A model generated the notes under the pieces. The model saw only the letters and a list, made by a program, of their open reading frames with translations. It was not told where the DNA came from and did no database searches. From Streptosporangium amethystogenes (GTDB lineage Bacteria > Actinomycetota > Actinomycetes > Streptosporangiales > Streptosporangiaceae), in NCBI RefSeq assembly GCF_000721075.1, contig NZ_JOEQ01000021.1:62001-126000 (forward strand): 64,000 bases of DNA, written 5' to 3'. Both the position numbers and the translations under genes were made by a program. Below, piece by piece: positions 44,729-53,731 of the stretch (its first letter is position 1; each line of letters begins with the position of its first letter).

Positions 44729-45556
44729 TCACCAGGCGATGCCGCTGAGCGCCTCCTCGTAGCGCTCGATGACCACGTCGGCCAGCCCCTCGCAGTCGCC
44801 GATGACGTCGGCGCAGCGGACGTCCAGGTTCGAGTGGCCGGCGGCGTAGGCCATGGCCTGAGCCCAGACGCGGTCGAGCAGGCCGCCGGCGAAGAGCAGG
44901 TAGGGCACGACGATCACGCGTTTGGCGCCGAGGCGGCGGCAGCGCTCGATGCCGCCGGGGACGCCGGGCGGGGTGAGAGAGACGAACGCCGTCTCAACGG
45001 TCATGTACTCGTGGGCGTGGGTCTCCCAGAAGAGCCGGGAGACCCGGTGCACGTCGGCGTTGGCCTCGGGGCTGGTGGAGCCGTCACCGACCAGGACGAC
45101 GGCGGTCTCGCCGATCTCGATGCGCTCGGGTTCCTCGTCGAGCGGCCCGGCGGCGGCGGGGACCAGCCGGAGGCTGGCGACCTCGGCGGCGGCGTCGGCC
45201 AGACGCTCGGCGAGCAGCGCGAGGATGCGGGGATCGGAGCCCAGGGGACGGCCGTAGTCGCAGGTGAGCATGGGATGTCTCTCCCGCTCGCGGGCTATCG
45301 CGGAGGGGATGTCCGTGCCGAGCCACGTACCGCCGGTGAGGCTCATGGGCTGGGCCACCATCCGGTGGTGCCCGCGCGCGACCAGCGACGCGACGGAGTC
45401 GCTGAGGCGCGGCCTGGCCTTGGCGATGTAGCCGCCGGAGACGTCGGCCGCCGTCTGGTCCAGACGACAGCGGAGCCGGTGGATGAACCTACCGAATTCA
45501 ACGGATCCGTTGTCGTCGTGCGAGCCCTGCCCGATGAGCAGCAGCGGCGGTTTCAT
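44729..45556 (-). CDS. cbiX: Sirohydrochlorin chelatase, CbiX type
   Basis: 275 residues from ATG 45556 (MKPPLLLIGQGSHDDNGSVEF). Two tandem chelatase halves: the first has GQGSHDD and AQPMSLTGGTW, the second VLVGDGSTSPEANAD and VVPYLLFAGGLLDRV. It inserts Co2+ (or Fe2+) into sirohydrochlorin made by the cobA product. The double-length form is usual in actinobacteria. Confidence 0.92.
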   Translation of the reverse strand: MKPPLLLIGQGSHDDNGSVEFGRFIHRLRCRLDQTAADVSGGYIAKARPRLSDSVASLVARGHHRMVAQPMSLTGGTWLGTDIPSAIARERERHPMLTCDYGRPLGSDPRILALLAERLADAAAEVASLRLVPAAAGPLDEEPERIEIGETAVVLVGDGSTSPEANADVHRVSRLFWETHAHEYMTVETAFVSLTPPGVPGGIERCRRLGAKRVIVVPYLLFAGGLLDRVWAQAMAYAAGHSNLDVRCADVIGDCEGLADVVIERYEEALSGIAW

Positions 45557-45824
45557 GGAAACAGGACTCCAATGACCTTGACCTGGGGTTACGCGGTAAC
45601 GACTCGCGACAATATCCGATAATGACACCACGCGGACAGGTAACGGATCGGTAAATTCCGCCTTTTCTCCTGCGGACGTGATGAACGACGGAGATCAGAT
45701 CGATCCCGGTGGGCGGCAGCCGTCCGCCGGCCGGGCCCTGTGGATCACACGCCATGGCACGCTAGCCGGGCATGCCGGAGAGGTCCAGCACGGCCGCGTC
45801 CGTGTTTCGCTCCCTCTGCCGGGG
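45557..45824. promoter_or_regulatory. Upstream region of cbiX with an inverted repeat
   Basis: 268 bases. GTTAC-GCG-GTAAC (45588-45600) is a perfect inverted repeat about 35 bases before the cbiX start, and GTAACGGATCGGTAA recurs near 45641. This could be an operator. The usual cobalamin-riboswitch B12 box was not found. Confidence 0.35.
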
Positions 45825-46445
45825 TCAGCGGATGACGACGACCTCCAGCGCGCGCGGGCCGTGCACGCCCTCCACCCGGTTCAGCTCGATGTCGCTGGTC
45901 GCGGAGGGACCGCTGATCCAGGTCAGCGGCCTGGACGGGTCGAGCCTGCCGACGGCCTCGGGAACACCGGCCACGATCTGCCCGGCACGCACGACGCACA
46001 GGTGGTAGTCCGGTACCAGGGTCAGCGCCCGGCGCCCCTGCCCGGGGCCGGCGTCCAGCACGATCGTGCCGGTCTCCGCGATCGCCACGGCGCACCCGGT
46101 GACGACACCGTCCACCCCGTCCAGCTCGGCCGCGCTCAGCGGCGGATCGTCGGTGACCGGTTCTCCGGGGACCCACTCGGGTGGCAGCCCTTCGGGGACG
46201 ACCAGCCGGGTGGCGCCCCGGCGGGCCAGTGCCGCCGCGATCGTCGCGACCGCCTCCCCCTCGTCCACCACGTGCACGACGGCCCGGTAGTCGGCCACCC
46301 GCTCGGCGAGCAGTTCCACCAGGCCCGTCGCGCGGACCGGGTCCGGTGAGGTTCGGTAGGCACGGGTGATCTCGACCTCGCCGGCTCCGGCCACCGCGGA
46401 GCGGATCCGCGACAGGATCAGCTCCCTGCTGCCCGCAGCGGTCAT
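45825..46445 (-). CDS. lutC: Lactate utilization protein LutC (LUD domain)
   Basis: 206 residues from ATG 46445 (ATGA overlap with lutB). The LUD domain shows VTGCAVAIAETGTIVLDAG and LTLVPDYHLCVV...WISGPSATSDIE. With LutA and LutB it forms the iron-sulfur L-lactate oxidising complex. It is the last gene of the operon. Confidence 0.93.
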   Translation of the reverse strand: MTAAGSRELILSRIRSAVAGAGEVEITRAYRTSPDPVRATGLVELLAERVADYRAVVHVVDEGEAVATIAAALARRGATRLVVPEGLPPEWVPGEPVTDDPPLSAAELDGVDGVVTGCAVAIAETGTIVLDAGPGQGRRALTLVPDYHLCVVRAGQIVAGVPEAVGRLDPSRPLTWISGPSATSDIELNRVEGVHGPRALEVVVIR

Positions 46446-47854
46446 TGGACGCCTCCGTCTGTACGGTCCCACCAGTCACGGAATGACTCGGGAGGAATAT
46501 CGGGAATGTCACGCGTGTCGGTCCAGGCCGACAGCGGGCCCGGCAGGCGTCCGGGGACGAACCTGCGCAGGCGGCCGCCGAGCCGCTGGGCGCGGGCCAG
46601 CCGCGCGGGGCGGTTGAACACCCACCCGGCGGCACGCATGCCCAGGCGCTCGACGCGCGCGTGGCGGACCTTGCCACGCAGATGGACCAGGACCTCGGGA
46701 ATGTCGATCGCGACCGGGCAGGCGTCGAAGCAGGCGCCGCAGAGGGTCGAGGCGTACGGCAGCGACGCGTCCAGCTTCGAGGCGGTGCCGCGCAGCTGCG
46801 GGGTGAGGATCGCACCGATCGGTCCCGGATAGACCGAGCCGTACGCGTGGCCTCCGGCCCGCTCGTAGACCGGGCAGACGTTCAGGCAGGCCGAGCAGCG
46901 GATGCAGCGCAGTGCCTGACGGCCGATCTCGTCCGCCAGCACGTTCGTCCGGCCGTTGTCGAGCAGTACCAGGTGGAACTCCTGCCCCTCGACCGCGCCG
47001 GTCCAGGTGGAGGTGTAGGGGTTCATCCGCTCGCCGGTGGAGCTCCTGGGCAGCAACTGGAGGAAGACCTCCAGGTCCTGCCAGCTGGGCAGCAGCTTCT
47101 CGATACCGACCACGCTGATCAGCGTCTCGGGCAGGGTGAGGCACATCCGCCCGTTGCCCTCGGACTCCAGCACCACCAGCGTGCCGGTATCGGCGATCAT
47201 GAAGTTGGCACCGGAGATCGCGACCCTGGTGGAGAGGAAGCGCTCGCGCAGGTGGAGCCGGGCGGCCTCGGCGAGGGCCCGGGGGTCGTCCGTCAGGTCC
47301 TCCGGCGCGGCACGCCCCCAGTCGGCCATCCTCTCCCGGAAGATCTCGCGGATCTCCGCGCGGTTGCGGTGGATCGCCGGGACCAGGATGTGCGAGGGCC
47401 GGTCGTCGCCGAGCTGGACGATCAGCTCGGCGAGGTCGGTCTCGTACGCGGTGATGCCCTCCAGTTCGAGTGCCTCGTTGAGGCCGATCTCCTGGGTCGC
47501 CATCGACTTGACCTTGACCACGCTGGTCTCGCCGGTGGCCTTGACCAGGTCGGCGACGATCCGGTTGGCCTCCGCGGCATCGGCCGCCCAGTGAACGTGG
47601 CCGCCCGCAGCGGTGACCGCCTCCTCCATGCGCACCAGGTAGCGCTCCAGGTTGCGCAGGGTGTGGTCCTTGATCTCCTTGCCCGCCCGGCGGAGCTCGG
47701 CCCAGTCGGGCAGCTCGCCGACCGCCGCGGCCCGCTTGCCGCGGATCGTGTGGGTGGCCTTGCGCAGGTTGTACCTGAGCTGCGAGTCCCGCACGGCGAC
47801 CGCGGCGTTCGCGGGGAAGGCCGGCATGCCGAGGAACGTGGCGTCCCCGTTCAT
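46442..47854 (-). CDS. lutB: Iron-sulfur L-lactate oxidation subunit LutB
   Basis: 470 residues from ATG 47854, overlapping the lutA stop. An N-terminal LUD domain (SMATQEIGLNEALELEGI, ISGANFMIADTGTLVVLESEGNGRM) precedes two 4Fe-4S motifs, CIRCSACLNVCPVY and CGACFDACPVAIDIP. It carries electrons from lactate to the chain. An upstream in-frame extension is a shadow of lutA. Confidence 0.94.
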   Translation of the reverse strand: MNGDATFLGMPAFPANAAVAVRDSQLRYNLRKATHTIRGKRAAAVGELPDWAELRRAGKEIKDHTLRNLERYLVRMEEAVTAAGGHVHWAADAAEANRIVADLVKATGETSVVKVKSMATQEIGLNEALELEGITAYETDLAELIVQLGDDRPSHILVPAIHRNRAEIREIFRERMADWGRAAPEDLTDDPRALAEAARLHLRERFLSTRVAISGANFMIADTGTLVVLESEGNGRMCLTLPETLISVVGIEKLLPSWQDLEVFLQLLPRSSTGERMNPYTSTWTGAVEGQEFHLVLLDNGRTNVLADEIGRQALRCIRCSACLNVCPVYERAGGHAYGSVYPGPIGAILTPQLRGTASKLDASLPYASTLCGACFDACPVAIDIPEVLVHLRGKVRHARVERLGMRAAGWVFNRPARLARAQRLGGRLRRFVPGRLPGPLSAWTDTRDIPDIPPESFRDWWDRTDGGVQ

Positions 47855-48639
47855 CCGCGCACCGTCCTGTCGTCGCCGCTCTCCGTGGCGGCGAGGATCT
47901 CGGCGAGGTGCATGATCCGTACACCGGCGCGCTGGCGTACGAGGGTGCCGCCGATGTGCATCAGGCAGGAGTTGTCGGCGGCGCACAGCACCTCGGCACC
48001 GGTGGTCGTGACGTTGTGCACCTTGTCCGCGCACATGGCGGCGGAGATCGCCGGGTTCTTCAGCGCGAAGGTGCCGCCGAAGCCGCAGCACTCGTCCGCT
48101 CCGGGGAGCGGGACCAACTCCAGGCCCCTGACCTGCTCAAGCAGGCGGGTGGGCCGGTCTTCCAAGTGGAGGCCGCGCAGCGAGTGGCAGGTCGGGTGGT
48201 AGGTCACCCGGTGCGGGAAGTAGGCGCCGACATCGGTGACGCCGAGGACGTCGACGAGGAACTCCGAGAGTTCGTAGACCTTCGGCACCGTCTCGGCCAC
48301 CTCCGCAGCGAACGAGCCGGGCGGAGGCCCCTCCCCCGCGGGAGCCCCGGCGGCGGCCGGGGTGCGGGCGAGACGCGGGTACTGCTCGCGGACCATCGCG
48401 GCGCACGACCCGGACGGCGCGACGACCGCGTCGTACTCGGCGAAGACGTCCACGAAGTGCCGCGCGAGCCGCCTGCCCTCCTCGGGGTACCCCGTGTTGA
48501 CGTGCATCTGGCCACAGCAGGTCTGCGCCCGCGGGAACTCGACGTCACACCCGAGGCGGCGCAGCAGCGTGACGACCGCCCGCCCGGTGCCGGGAAAGAG
48601 CGTGTCGTTCACGCAGGTGATGAACAGGGCGACGCGCAC
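47851..48639 (-). CDS. lutA: Lactate oxidation subunit LutA (CCG domain)
   Basis: 262 residues with two CCG-type cysteine motifs: FPRAQTCCGQMHVNTGY and LPGADECCGFGGTFALK, plus TYHPTCHSLRG. These bind FeS or act as heterodisulfide-type sites. First gene of lutABC. Its start is 17 bases from the double operator at 48656-48688. Confidence 0.94.
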   Translation of the reverse strand: MRVALFITCVNDTLFPGTGRAVVTLLRRLGCDVEFPRAQTCCGQMHVNTGYPEEGRRLARHFVDVFAEYDAVVAPSGSCAAMVREQYPRLARTPAAAGAPAGEGPPPGSFAAEVAETVPKVYELSEFLVDVLGVTDVGAYFPHRVTYHPTCHSLRGLHLEDRPTRLLEQVRGLELVPLPGADECCGFGGTFALKNPAISAAMCADKVHNVTTTGAEVLCAADNSCLMHIGGTLVRQRAGVRIMHLAEILAATESGDDRTVRG

Positions 48640-48655
48640 GGCACTCCTTTACGCT

Positions 48656-48688
48656 ATATGGTCAGACCATAGTATGGTCTGACCATAT
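48656..48688. promoter_or_regulatory. Double FadR/LldR-type operator between lutA and its regulator
   Basis: A perfect 33-base palindrome (16-base arms, one central base). Each arm contains an 11-base site: TGGTCAGACCA (48659-48669) and TGGTCTGACCA (48675-48685), both fitting the GntR/FadR consensus TNGTNNNACNA. Site centres are 16 bases apart. It overlaps where both divergent promoters must lie, so the regulator likely represses lut and itself until lactate is present. Confidence 0.85.
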
Positions 48689-48709
48689 TCCCTCACAAGG
48701 AGGCCCCCC

Positions 48710-49462
48710 TTGAGCGGTTGGCAGCCGGTCCGGCGCACCCGGGCGTTCGAGGACGTGATCGCCCAGATCGAGCGGCGCATCGCGGACGACGGGCTCACGG
48801 TCGGCGACCGCCTGCCCGGCGAGCGGCAACTCGCCGAGCAACTGCGGGTGAGCCGGTCGTCCGTACGCGAGGCGATGCGGGTTCTGGAGACGCTGGGCGT
48901 GGTGTCGTCGCAGGTCGGGCGGGGGGCGGATGCGGGGGCCTGCCTCATCTCCAGGCCCGCGGACGCCCTGAGCGACCTGCTCAGACTCCACCTCGGGCTG
49001 TCGAACCTGTCGCTGGCGGAGGTCGTCGACGCCCGGCTGATGATCGAACAGTGGTCCGCCGCGCACGCCGCCGCACAGCGGGCGGACCTGTCGGCCCTGA
49101 CCGCCGCGCTGGAGAGGATGGACGCCTCGACGAGCGCGGAGGAGTTCGTCGAGCACGACACGGCCTTCCACGTGGCCATCGCCGAGGCGTCGGGCAACAG
49201 GCTGACCACCGCCATGATGCTCTCGCTGCGTGACTCGCTCCGCCGCTACGCGGTCGGCGCGGTCGAGCGCCTCGGCGACACGGCAGGGCTGATGGCCGAT
49301 CATCATCGGATCCACCGGGCCATCGTCGCCGGCGACGCGGCGGGGGCCGCCGCCGCCGTCGAGGCCCACCTGCTGAGGGCCTACCCCGGCATCTCACGGC
49401 CCCCACGGACCGAGGAAGAGGGGCCGGACGGGCAGCACGGGCGGCTTGACCGAGTCGGCTGA
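48710..49462 (+). CDS. GntR/FadR-family regulator of lactate genes (LldR-like)
   Basis: 250 residues with a TTG start at 48710 behind AAGGAGG. The winged helix (FEDVIAQIERRIADDGLTVGDRLPGERQLAEQLRVSRSSVREAMRVLETLGVV) is followed by an FCD ligand domain with metal-site residues (EHDTAFHVAIAEASGN, HHRIHRAIVAGD). Divergent from lutABC across its predicted operator. The 3' end overlaps the convergent sulfatase gene by 69 bases; the last 20 residues are low in family character. Confidence 0.92.
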   Translation: MSGWQPVRRTRAFEDVIAQIERRIADDGLTVGDRLPGERQLAEQLRVSRSSVREAMRVLETLGVVSSQVGRGADAGACLISRPADALSDLLRLHLGLSNLSLAEVVDARLMIEQWSAAHAAAQRADLSALTAALERMDASTSAEEFVEHDTAFHVAIAEASGNRLTTAMMLSLRDSLRRYAVGAVERLGDTAGLMADHHRIHRAIVAGDAAGAAAAVEAHLLRAYPGISRPPRTEEEGPDGQHGRLDRVG

Positions 49463-50884
49463 CCTGCAGGTGGCGCCCGAGCAGGAGACCAGTGCGTCGA
49501 GCTGCTGGTTGAACTGGGCGATCACGGAGAGCGGGGTCTCGGCGGCGATGTTGCGGAGCTGGTAGGGATCCGCGGCGAGGTCGTAGAGCTGGTACTCGCC
49601 GGTTGAGTAGCGGACGAAGGTGTGCCAGGCGGTCCGCATGCCCTGGTAGGCCGGGACCGGAGTCTGGCGGGCCGAGCCCGGGTCCGTCGGGCGGTTAAAC
49701 TCCAGCAGCACGTTCTGGCGCCACGAGGGCGGCGTGCTGCCGCGCAGGAGCGGCAGCAGGGAGCGGCCCTCGACGAAGTCGGGGAGCGTGACACCGGCCA
49801 GCTGGGCGAACGTCGGGGCCAGGTCCACCGTGGAGGCCATGTCGCCGACGACGTGGCCCGCCGGCACACCGGGGCCGCGGACCAGGAGCGGCACCTTGAT
49901 CGACTCGTCGAAGGGGGTGGTCTTGCCCTGGGCGAGCCGGTGCTGGCCCTGGTGGAACCCGTTATCGGAGGCGAAAAAGATATACGTTTCATCCAGCTTG
50001 CCGGAGACCCTGAGGGACTCGACCAGGGCACCCACCATGTCGTCCACGCCGAGCATCGCCCGGAGCCGGTCGCGGTAGTGCCGGTCGATCTTCTGGACCT
50101 TCCTGACGTCGAACTGCGGGAGCGACCTGAGCCAGAGTGGCTCGGCACTGACGTCCGGCTGGTTGAAGGACGGGGTGCGCGGGGCCACCGCTCCGGCGAA
50201 GGCGGCCTCGTGCCGGGGGGCGTAGTTGGCCGGGTTGTGCGGGGCGATCGGGGCGAGGTAGAGGAAGAACGGGTCGTCGTCCGGCTGGGAGACGAACGCC
50301 CCCGCCTTCGCACTGAGCACGTCGGCCAGGTAGTCCTCCGGCGCGAAGCCGTAGGGCCGCAGCGCGCCGTTCTCGTTGAGCGTGTAGCCGTACTCCTCGT
50401 AGAGCCTGCGCACCGGCACGTCCCACTCGTCCCAGCCAGGTGGCACGTAGGTGGCGGCGGTGGCGCCACCGGGGTAGTGGTTGAGGTACTTGCCCATCAG
50501 GCCGGTGCGGTATCCGGCCGACTTCATCCAGGTCCCGAGGGTGGAACGTTCCAGACCGGTTGTGTAGTACTTGGTGAAGCCGCCCTCCGGGGCGGTGTTG
50601 GTCAGCACTCCGTGGCTGTGCACGTACTGGGAGCGCATGATCGACGCGCGTGACGGGCAGCACCAGGAGTTCGGCACGAAGAACCTGTCAAAGCTGGTGC
50701 CGCTCCTGGCAAGGAGGTTTGAGATGTTGGGAAATTTCTGGAGATCCCCCGCATCCAGGTCGTCAACGAGGACCAGCACGATGTTGGGCCGCCCCGCCGC
50801 GTGCGCCACGGCCGGGATCGCTCCCGTGACGGCGATGGCAAGGAGAAAGATCAGGGAGAGGAGCTTGCGAGCTGCATAGAGCAC
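49394..50884 (-). CDS. Secreted sulfatase
   Basis: 496 residues with a signal peptide (MLYAARKLLSLIFLLAIAVT, cleavage after AHA). The sulfatase signature is SWCCPSRAS with the formylglycine Cys at 75 (CxPSR), and DD41-42 bind calcium. Substrate unknown: sulfated polysaccharides or aryl/alkyl sulfates. A formylglycine-generating enzyme must be encoded elsewhere. Convergent overlap with the FadR-type gene. Confidence 0.92.
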   Translation of the reverse strand: MLYAARKLLSLIFLLAIAVTGAIPAVAHAAGRPNIVLVLVDDLDAGDLQKFPNISNLLARSGTSFDRFFVPNSWCCPSRASIMRSQYVHSHGVLTNTAPEGGFTKYYTTGLERSTLGTWMKSAGYRTGLMGKYLNHYPGGATAATYVPPGWDEWDVPVRRLYEEYGYTLNENGALRPYGFAPEDYLADVLSAKAGAFVSQPDDDPFFLYLAPIAPHNPANYAPRHEAAFAGAVAPRTPSFNQPDVSAEPLWLRSLPQFDVRKVQKIDRHYRDRLRAMLGVDDMVGALVESLRVSGKLDETYIFFASDNGFHQGQHRLAQGKTTPFDESIKVPLLVRGPGVPAGHVVGDMASTVDLAPTFAQLAGVTLPDFVEGRSLLPLLRGSTPPSWRQNVLLEFNRPTDPGSARQTPVPAYQGMRTAWHTFVRYSTGEYQLYDLAADPYQLRNIAAETPLSVIAQFNQQLDALVSCSGATCRSADSVKPPVLPVRPLFLGPWGP

Positions 50885-50940
50885 AGATGGACGCTTCCCG
50901 GGAGACCGAATTTCGACACCTCACACTCGACCGACCAATG

Positions 50941-50954
50941 TAGAACGTGTTCTA
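50941..50954. promoter_or_regulatory. KstR-like palindrome upstream of LLM oxidoreductase
   Basis: TAGAACGTGTTCTA is a perfect 14-base palindrome 40 bases before the GTG start. It fits the mycobacterial/rhodococcal KstR operator pattern TnnAACnnGTTnnA. A related TetR-type repressor is a fair guess, but none is encoded in the window. Confidence 0.55.
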
Positions 50955-50994
50955 ATTGCGGAGCGTGTCCGGCCTTACGTCGCGAGGAGACTCG

Positions 50995-52014
50995 GTGAGT
51001 ACCGACCTGAAACTCGGCCTGAACCTCGGCTACTGGCAACGCGACGCCGACGACGCCACCGAACTCGTCCAGACCGCGGAACGGCTGGGGTACGAGTCCG
51101 TTTGGACCGCGGAAGCCTACGGTAGCGACGCCTTCACCCCGCTGGCCTGGTACGGCGCGCGGACGTCCCGCATCAAACTGGGCACATCGGTGGTGCAGAT
51201 CTCCGCCAGGACTCCGGCCGCGACCGCGATGACCGCGATGACCCTCGATCACCTCACCGGCGGGCGGCTGCTGCTCGGCATCGGCGCGTCCGGCCCCCAG
51301 GTGGTCGAGGGCTGGTACGGCCGGCCGTTCCCCAAGCCGCTGGCCCGCACCCGCGAGTACGTCGAGATCATGCGCAAGGTCTGGCGCCGCGAGGAGCCGG
51401 TGACCAGTGACGGCGAGCACTACCCCCTGCCCTACCCGGGCGGCGCGAACCTCGGCAAGCCGCTGAAGCTGATCACCCACCCGCTCCGCGGCGAGATCCC
51501 CCTCTATCTCGGCGCGGAGGGCCCGAAGAACGTCGCGCTCGCCGCCGAGATCGCCGACGGCTGGCTGCCGCTCTTCGTGTTCCCCGAGAAGATCGAGCGG
51601 ATGTACGGCCCCTCGCTCGCCGGTGCCGGGCCTGACTTCGACATCGCCGCCATGGTCATGACACTGATCACCGACGACGTCCAAGCGGCGCTGGACGGGG
51701 TGAAGATGATGCTGACCCTCTACATCGGCGGCATGGGCGCCAAGAGCCGCAACTTCCACGCCGACATCATCGGCAGGATGGGCTACGCCGAGGCCGCCGA
51801 GGAGATCCAGGCGCTCTACCTGGCCGGGCGCAGGGGCGAGGCGTTCAACGCGATCCCCGACGAGCTGGCCGACGGTATCTCCCTGGTCGGCCCGGTGGGC
51901 CGCATCCGCGAACGCCTGGAGCTGTGGCGCAAGAGCCCGGTGAGCAACCTCCTGGTGATGGGCCCCCGCGACGAGGCCTCCCTGCGGACGATCAGAGACC
52001 TGGTCCTGGGCTGA
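50995..52014 (+). CDS. LLM-class F420-dependent oxidoreductase
   Basis: 339 residues from GTG 50995 (GAGGAGA site). TIM-barrel luciferase-like fold: KLGLNLGYWQRDADDATELVQTAERLGYESVWTAEAYGSDAFTPLAW, then RIKLGTSVVQISARTPAATAMTAMTLDHLTGGR and LGIGASGPQVVEGWYG. In actinobacteria this subgroup normally uses F420. The KstR-like box suggests a role in lipid or steroid breakdown (inference). Confidence 0.9.
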   Translation: MSTDLKLGLNLGYWQRDADDATELVQTAERLGYESVWTAEAYGSDAFTPLAWYGARTSRIKLGTSVVQISARTPAATAMTAMTLDHLTGGRLLLGIGASGPQVVEGWYGRPFPKPLARTREYVEIMRKVWRREEPVTSDGEHYPLPYPGGANLGKPLKLITHPLRGEIPLYLGAEGPKNVALAAEIADGWLPLFVFPEKIERMYGPSLAGAGPDFDIAAMVMTLITDDVQAALDGVKMMLTLYIGGMGAKSRNFHADIIGRMGYAEAAEEIQALYLAGRRGEAFNAIPDELADGISLVGPVGRIRERLELWRKSPVSNLLVMGPRDEASLRTIRDLVLG

Positions 52015-52067
52015 CATCTTGGGCCGGCCCACCCCGCCCTCGCAGGAGTGGCCCGGATCCGGCGGGT

Positions 52068-52095
52068 GCCCCGCCCCCCTCCTGGACGGCGGGGC
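52068..52095. terminator. Hairpin between convergent genes
   Basis: GCCCCGCC (52068-52075) pairs with GGCGGGGC (52088-52095) around a 12-base loop, between the LLM gene and the convergent CU044_5270 gene. Likely bidirectional. Confidence 0.6.
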
Positions 52096-52101
52096 GAAAG
52101 A

Positions 52102-53178
52102 TCACTTCCTGGCGCCGAGCTCCCCGACCCAGCCGGAGCCCTCGTAGGCGACCTTGAAGCCCTTGCGGATGGGGACGAACACGGAGTTGGCGGTGCCCGC
52201 CTGGGGCTTCTCGTCCGGGCCGTCGTAGCGGAAGGCCAGCAGGCGCGCCCCCGACTCGTCGATGACCAGGGTGTGGTGGCCGTTGGCGGTGGTGACCGCG
52301 GTGCCCTTGCGGCCGAGCGGGTCAAGGACGTCCCGCTTCAGCACGAGTCCCGGCTGGTCGGCCAGGATGCGCAGCATCGAGGCACGGGTGGCCGCGCTCG
52401 TCGGCATGGACAGCAGGTGACGCGCGCCCTCGAAGACGAAGTCCGCGAACGCTCCCTCGCGGTGCGCCGAGCGGAGCCAGCGCTCAAGTCCCTCGACGTC
52501 GCCGGGCAGCTTCTGCTCCTCCCCCACGGTCAGTGTCTTGGCACCGAGCCTTATTTGCAGGATCATGGCGAAGTCACTGGTCTCAGGGGAGGGCCACAGG
52601 GACGGGGATCCCTTGGCCTTCCACGCCGCCTCGTCGGAGGAGGTCTCGAAGGTGATCTTGACGTCCTGATTGGACGAGCTCCGCCCCTTTCGGCCGTCGG
52701 ACCAGATCTCGTCGGTGTGGGCGACGACCGCGCCGGCCCCGACCGGCTCGAAGGTCCGGCTGCGCTCGAACCAGTACCGGCCCTTCGGGACGACCTCACG
52801 CGCCGCCGTCTCCGCGCCCGCCAGCAGGAACGACCGGGCGTCGAGCGTGACCACCGGTGTGCCGGGCGTGGAGGCGGAGCCGGAGAGCGGGGCGACGAGC
52901 TCGGCGGTCCGGCCGCCGCCCGGTCCCCGCAACCCGATCGTCCCCGTCACGACGGCCGGCACCGTCACCGCCGCGGCCAGCCCGACGAGGGCGCCGACCA
53001 GGGCGACCTTCGGGGTGAGCCGGAACCCCGGACGGAAGGTGGGACGGAACACGGAGCGGGGCCGGGGCCTGGACTCCGCGAAGGCACGGGCGAGGTCCGC
53101 CTCGCGGCGGCGCCGGTAGGCGTCCTCGGTGAGGGCGTCCGGGCGTAGCGCGCGGACCCGCTCGTCAACGTCGTTCAT
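52102..53178 (-). CDS. CU044_5270 family membrane-anchored protein
   Basis: 358 residues from ATG 53178. A short N-terminal cytoplasmic part (DERVRALRPDALTEDAYRRRREADLARAF) is followed by one membrane span (VALVGALVGLAAAVTVPAVV) and an extracytoplasmic beta-rich domain. This is the usual layout of the CU044_5270 family, found directly downstream of ECF sigma factors as here (14-base overlap). It may act as an envelope sensor or anti-sigma-like partner; not proven. Confidence 0.8.
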   Translation of the reverse strand: MNDVDERVRALRPDALTEDAYRRRREADLARAFAESRPRPRSVFRPTFRPGFRLTPKVALVGALVGLAAAVTVPAVVTGTIGLRGPGGGRTAELVAPLSGSASTPGTPVVTLDARSFLLAGAETAAREVVPKGRYWFERSRTFEPVGAGAVVAHTDEIWSDGRKGRSSSNQDVKITFETSSDEAAWKAKGSPSLWPSPETSDFAMILQIRLGAKTLTVGEEQKLPGDVEGLERWLRSAHREGAFADFVFEGARHLLSMPTSAATRASMLRILADQPGLVLKRDVLDPLGRKGTAVTTANGHHTLVIDESGARLLAFRYDGPDEKPQAGTANSVFVPIRKGFKVAYEGSGWVGELGARK

Positions 53179-53731
53179 CTGATACCTCCAGCTCGGAGAC
53201 CCCAGGCCCGGAACCCGGGGTGGGACGCGGCGCGGTGCCGCAGGGGATTGGTGAGGTGAGGTCGAGCGCCTGGGACAGGCGGCGGCGGGCGCGGTACAGG
53301 CGGACCGTGAACGCGCGGGTCGAGCATCCGGCGAGCCTGGCGGCATCGGCCGGGGCAAGGCCGTACCAGCTGGCCAGGACCACGGCCTCGACGTCCTGCT
53401 CGGACAGGTCGGCGAGCGCCGCCAGCGCGACCTCGCGCTCGGCGACCTGATCGGCCACATCGCCCGCCGGGGCCAGTTCGGCCAGCCGGTCGGCCAGTGC
53501 CCGCTTCCGCAGCCCGGAACGCCGCTGCGCGCGCAGCAGGTTGCGGGCGGTGCCGAGCAACCACGGCAGCGGAGGCTCGGGCAGGCGTTCCAGCTGCCGC
53601 CAGGCGATCAGGAACGTCTCGCTCGCGACGTCCTCGGCCTCCTGCCGTTCGGCACGGAGCAGCGCGTAGCCGAGCACGCTGCGATAGTGCCGGTCGTACA
53701 GCGCGGTGAATCGCGCTTCTGGATCATCCAC
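53165..53731 (-). CDS. ECF-type RNA polymerase sigma factor
   Basis: 188 residues from GTG 53731. Region 2 is ARFTALYDRHYRSVLGYALLRAERQEAEDVASETFLIAWRQLERLP; region 4 is ALADLSEQDVEAVVLASWYGLAPADAARLAGCSTRAFTVRLYRARRRL. The start is uncertain because GGAAAGG lies about 13 bases ahead. Coupled to the CU044_5270 gene. The target regulon is unknown. Confidence 0.88.
   Translation of the reverse strand: MDDPEARFTALYDRHYRSVLGYALLRAERQEAEDVASETFLIAWRQLERLPEPPLPWLLGTARNLLRAQRRSGLRKRALADRLAELAPAGDVADQVAEREVALAALADLSEQDVEAVVLASWYGLAPADAARLAGCSTRAFTVRLYRARRRLSQALDLTSPIPCGTAPRPTPGSGPGVSELEVSDERR

Noticed and set aside
43436..45824. Cobalamin riboswitch near cobA, cobT or cbiX
   Set aside because: No B12 box or other conserved core was found upstream of any of the three genes.
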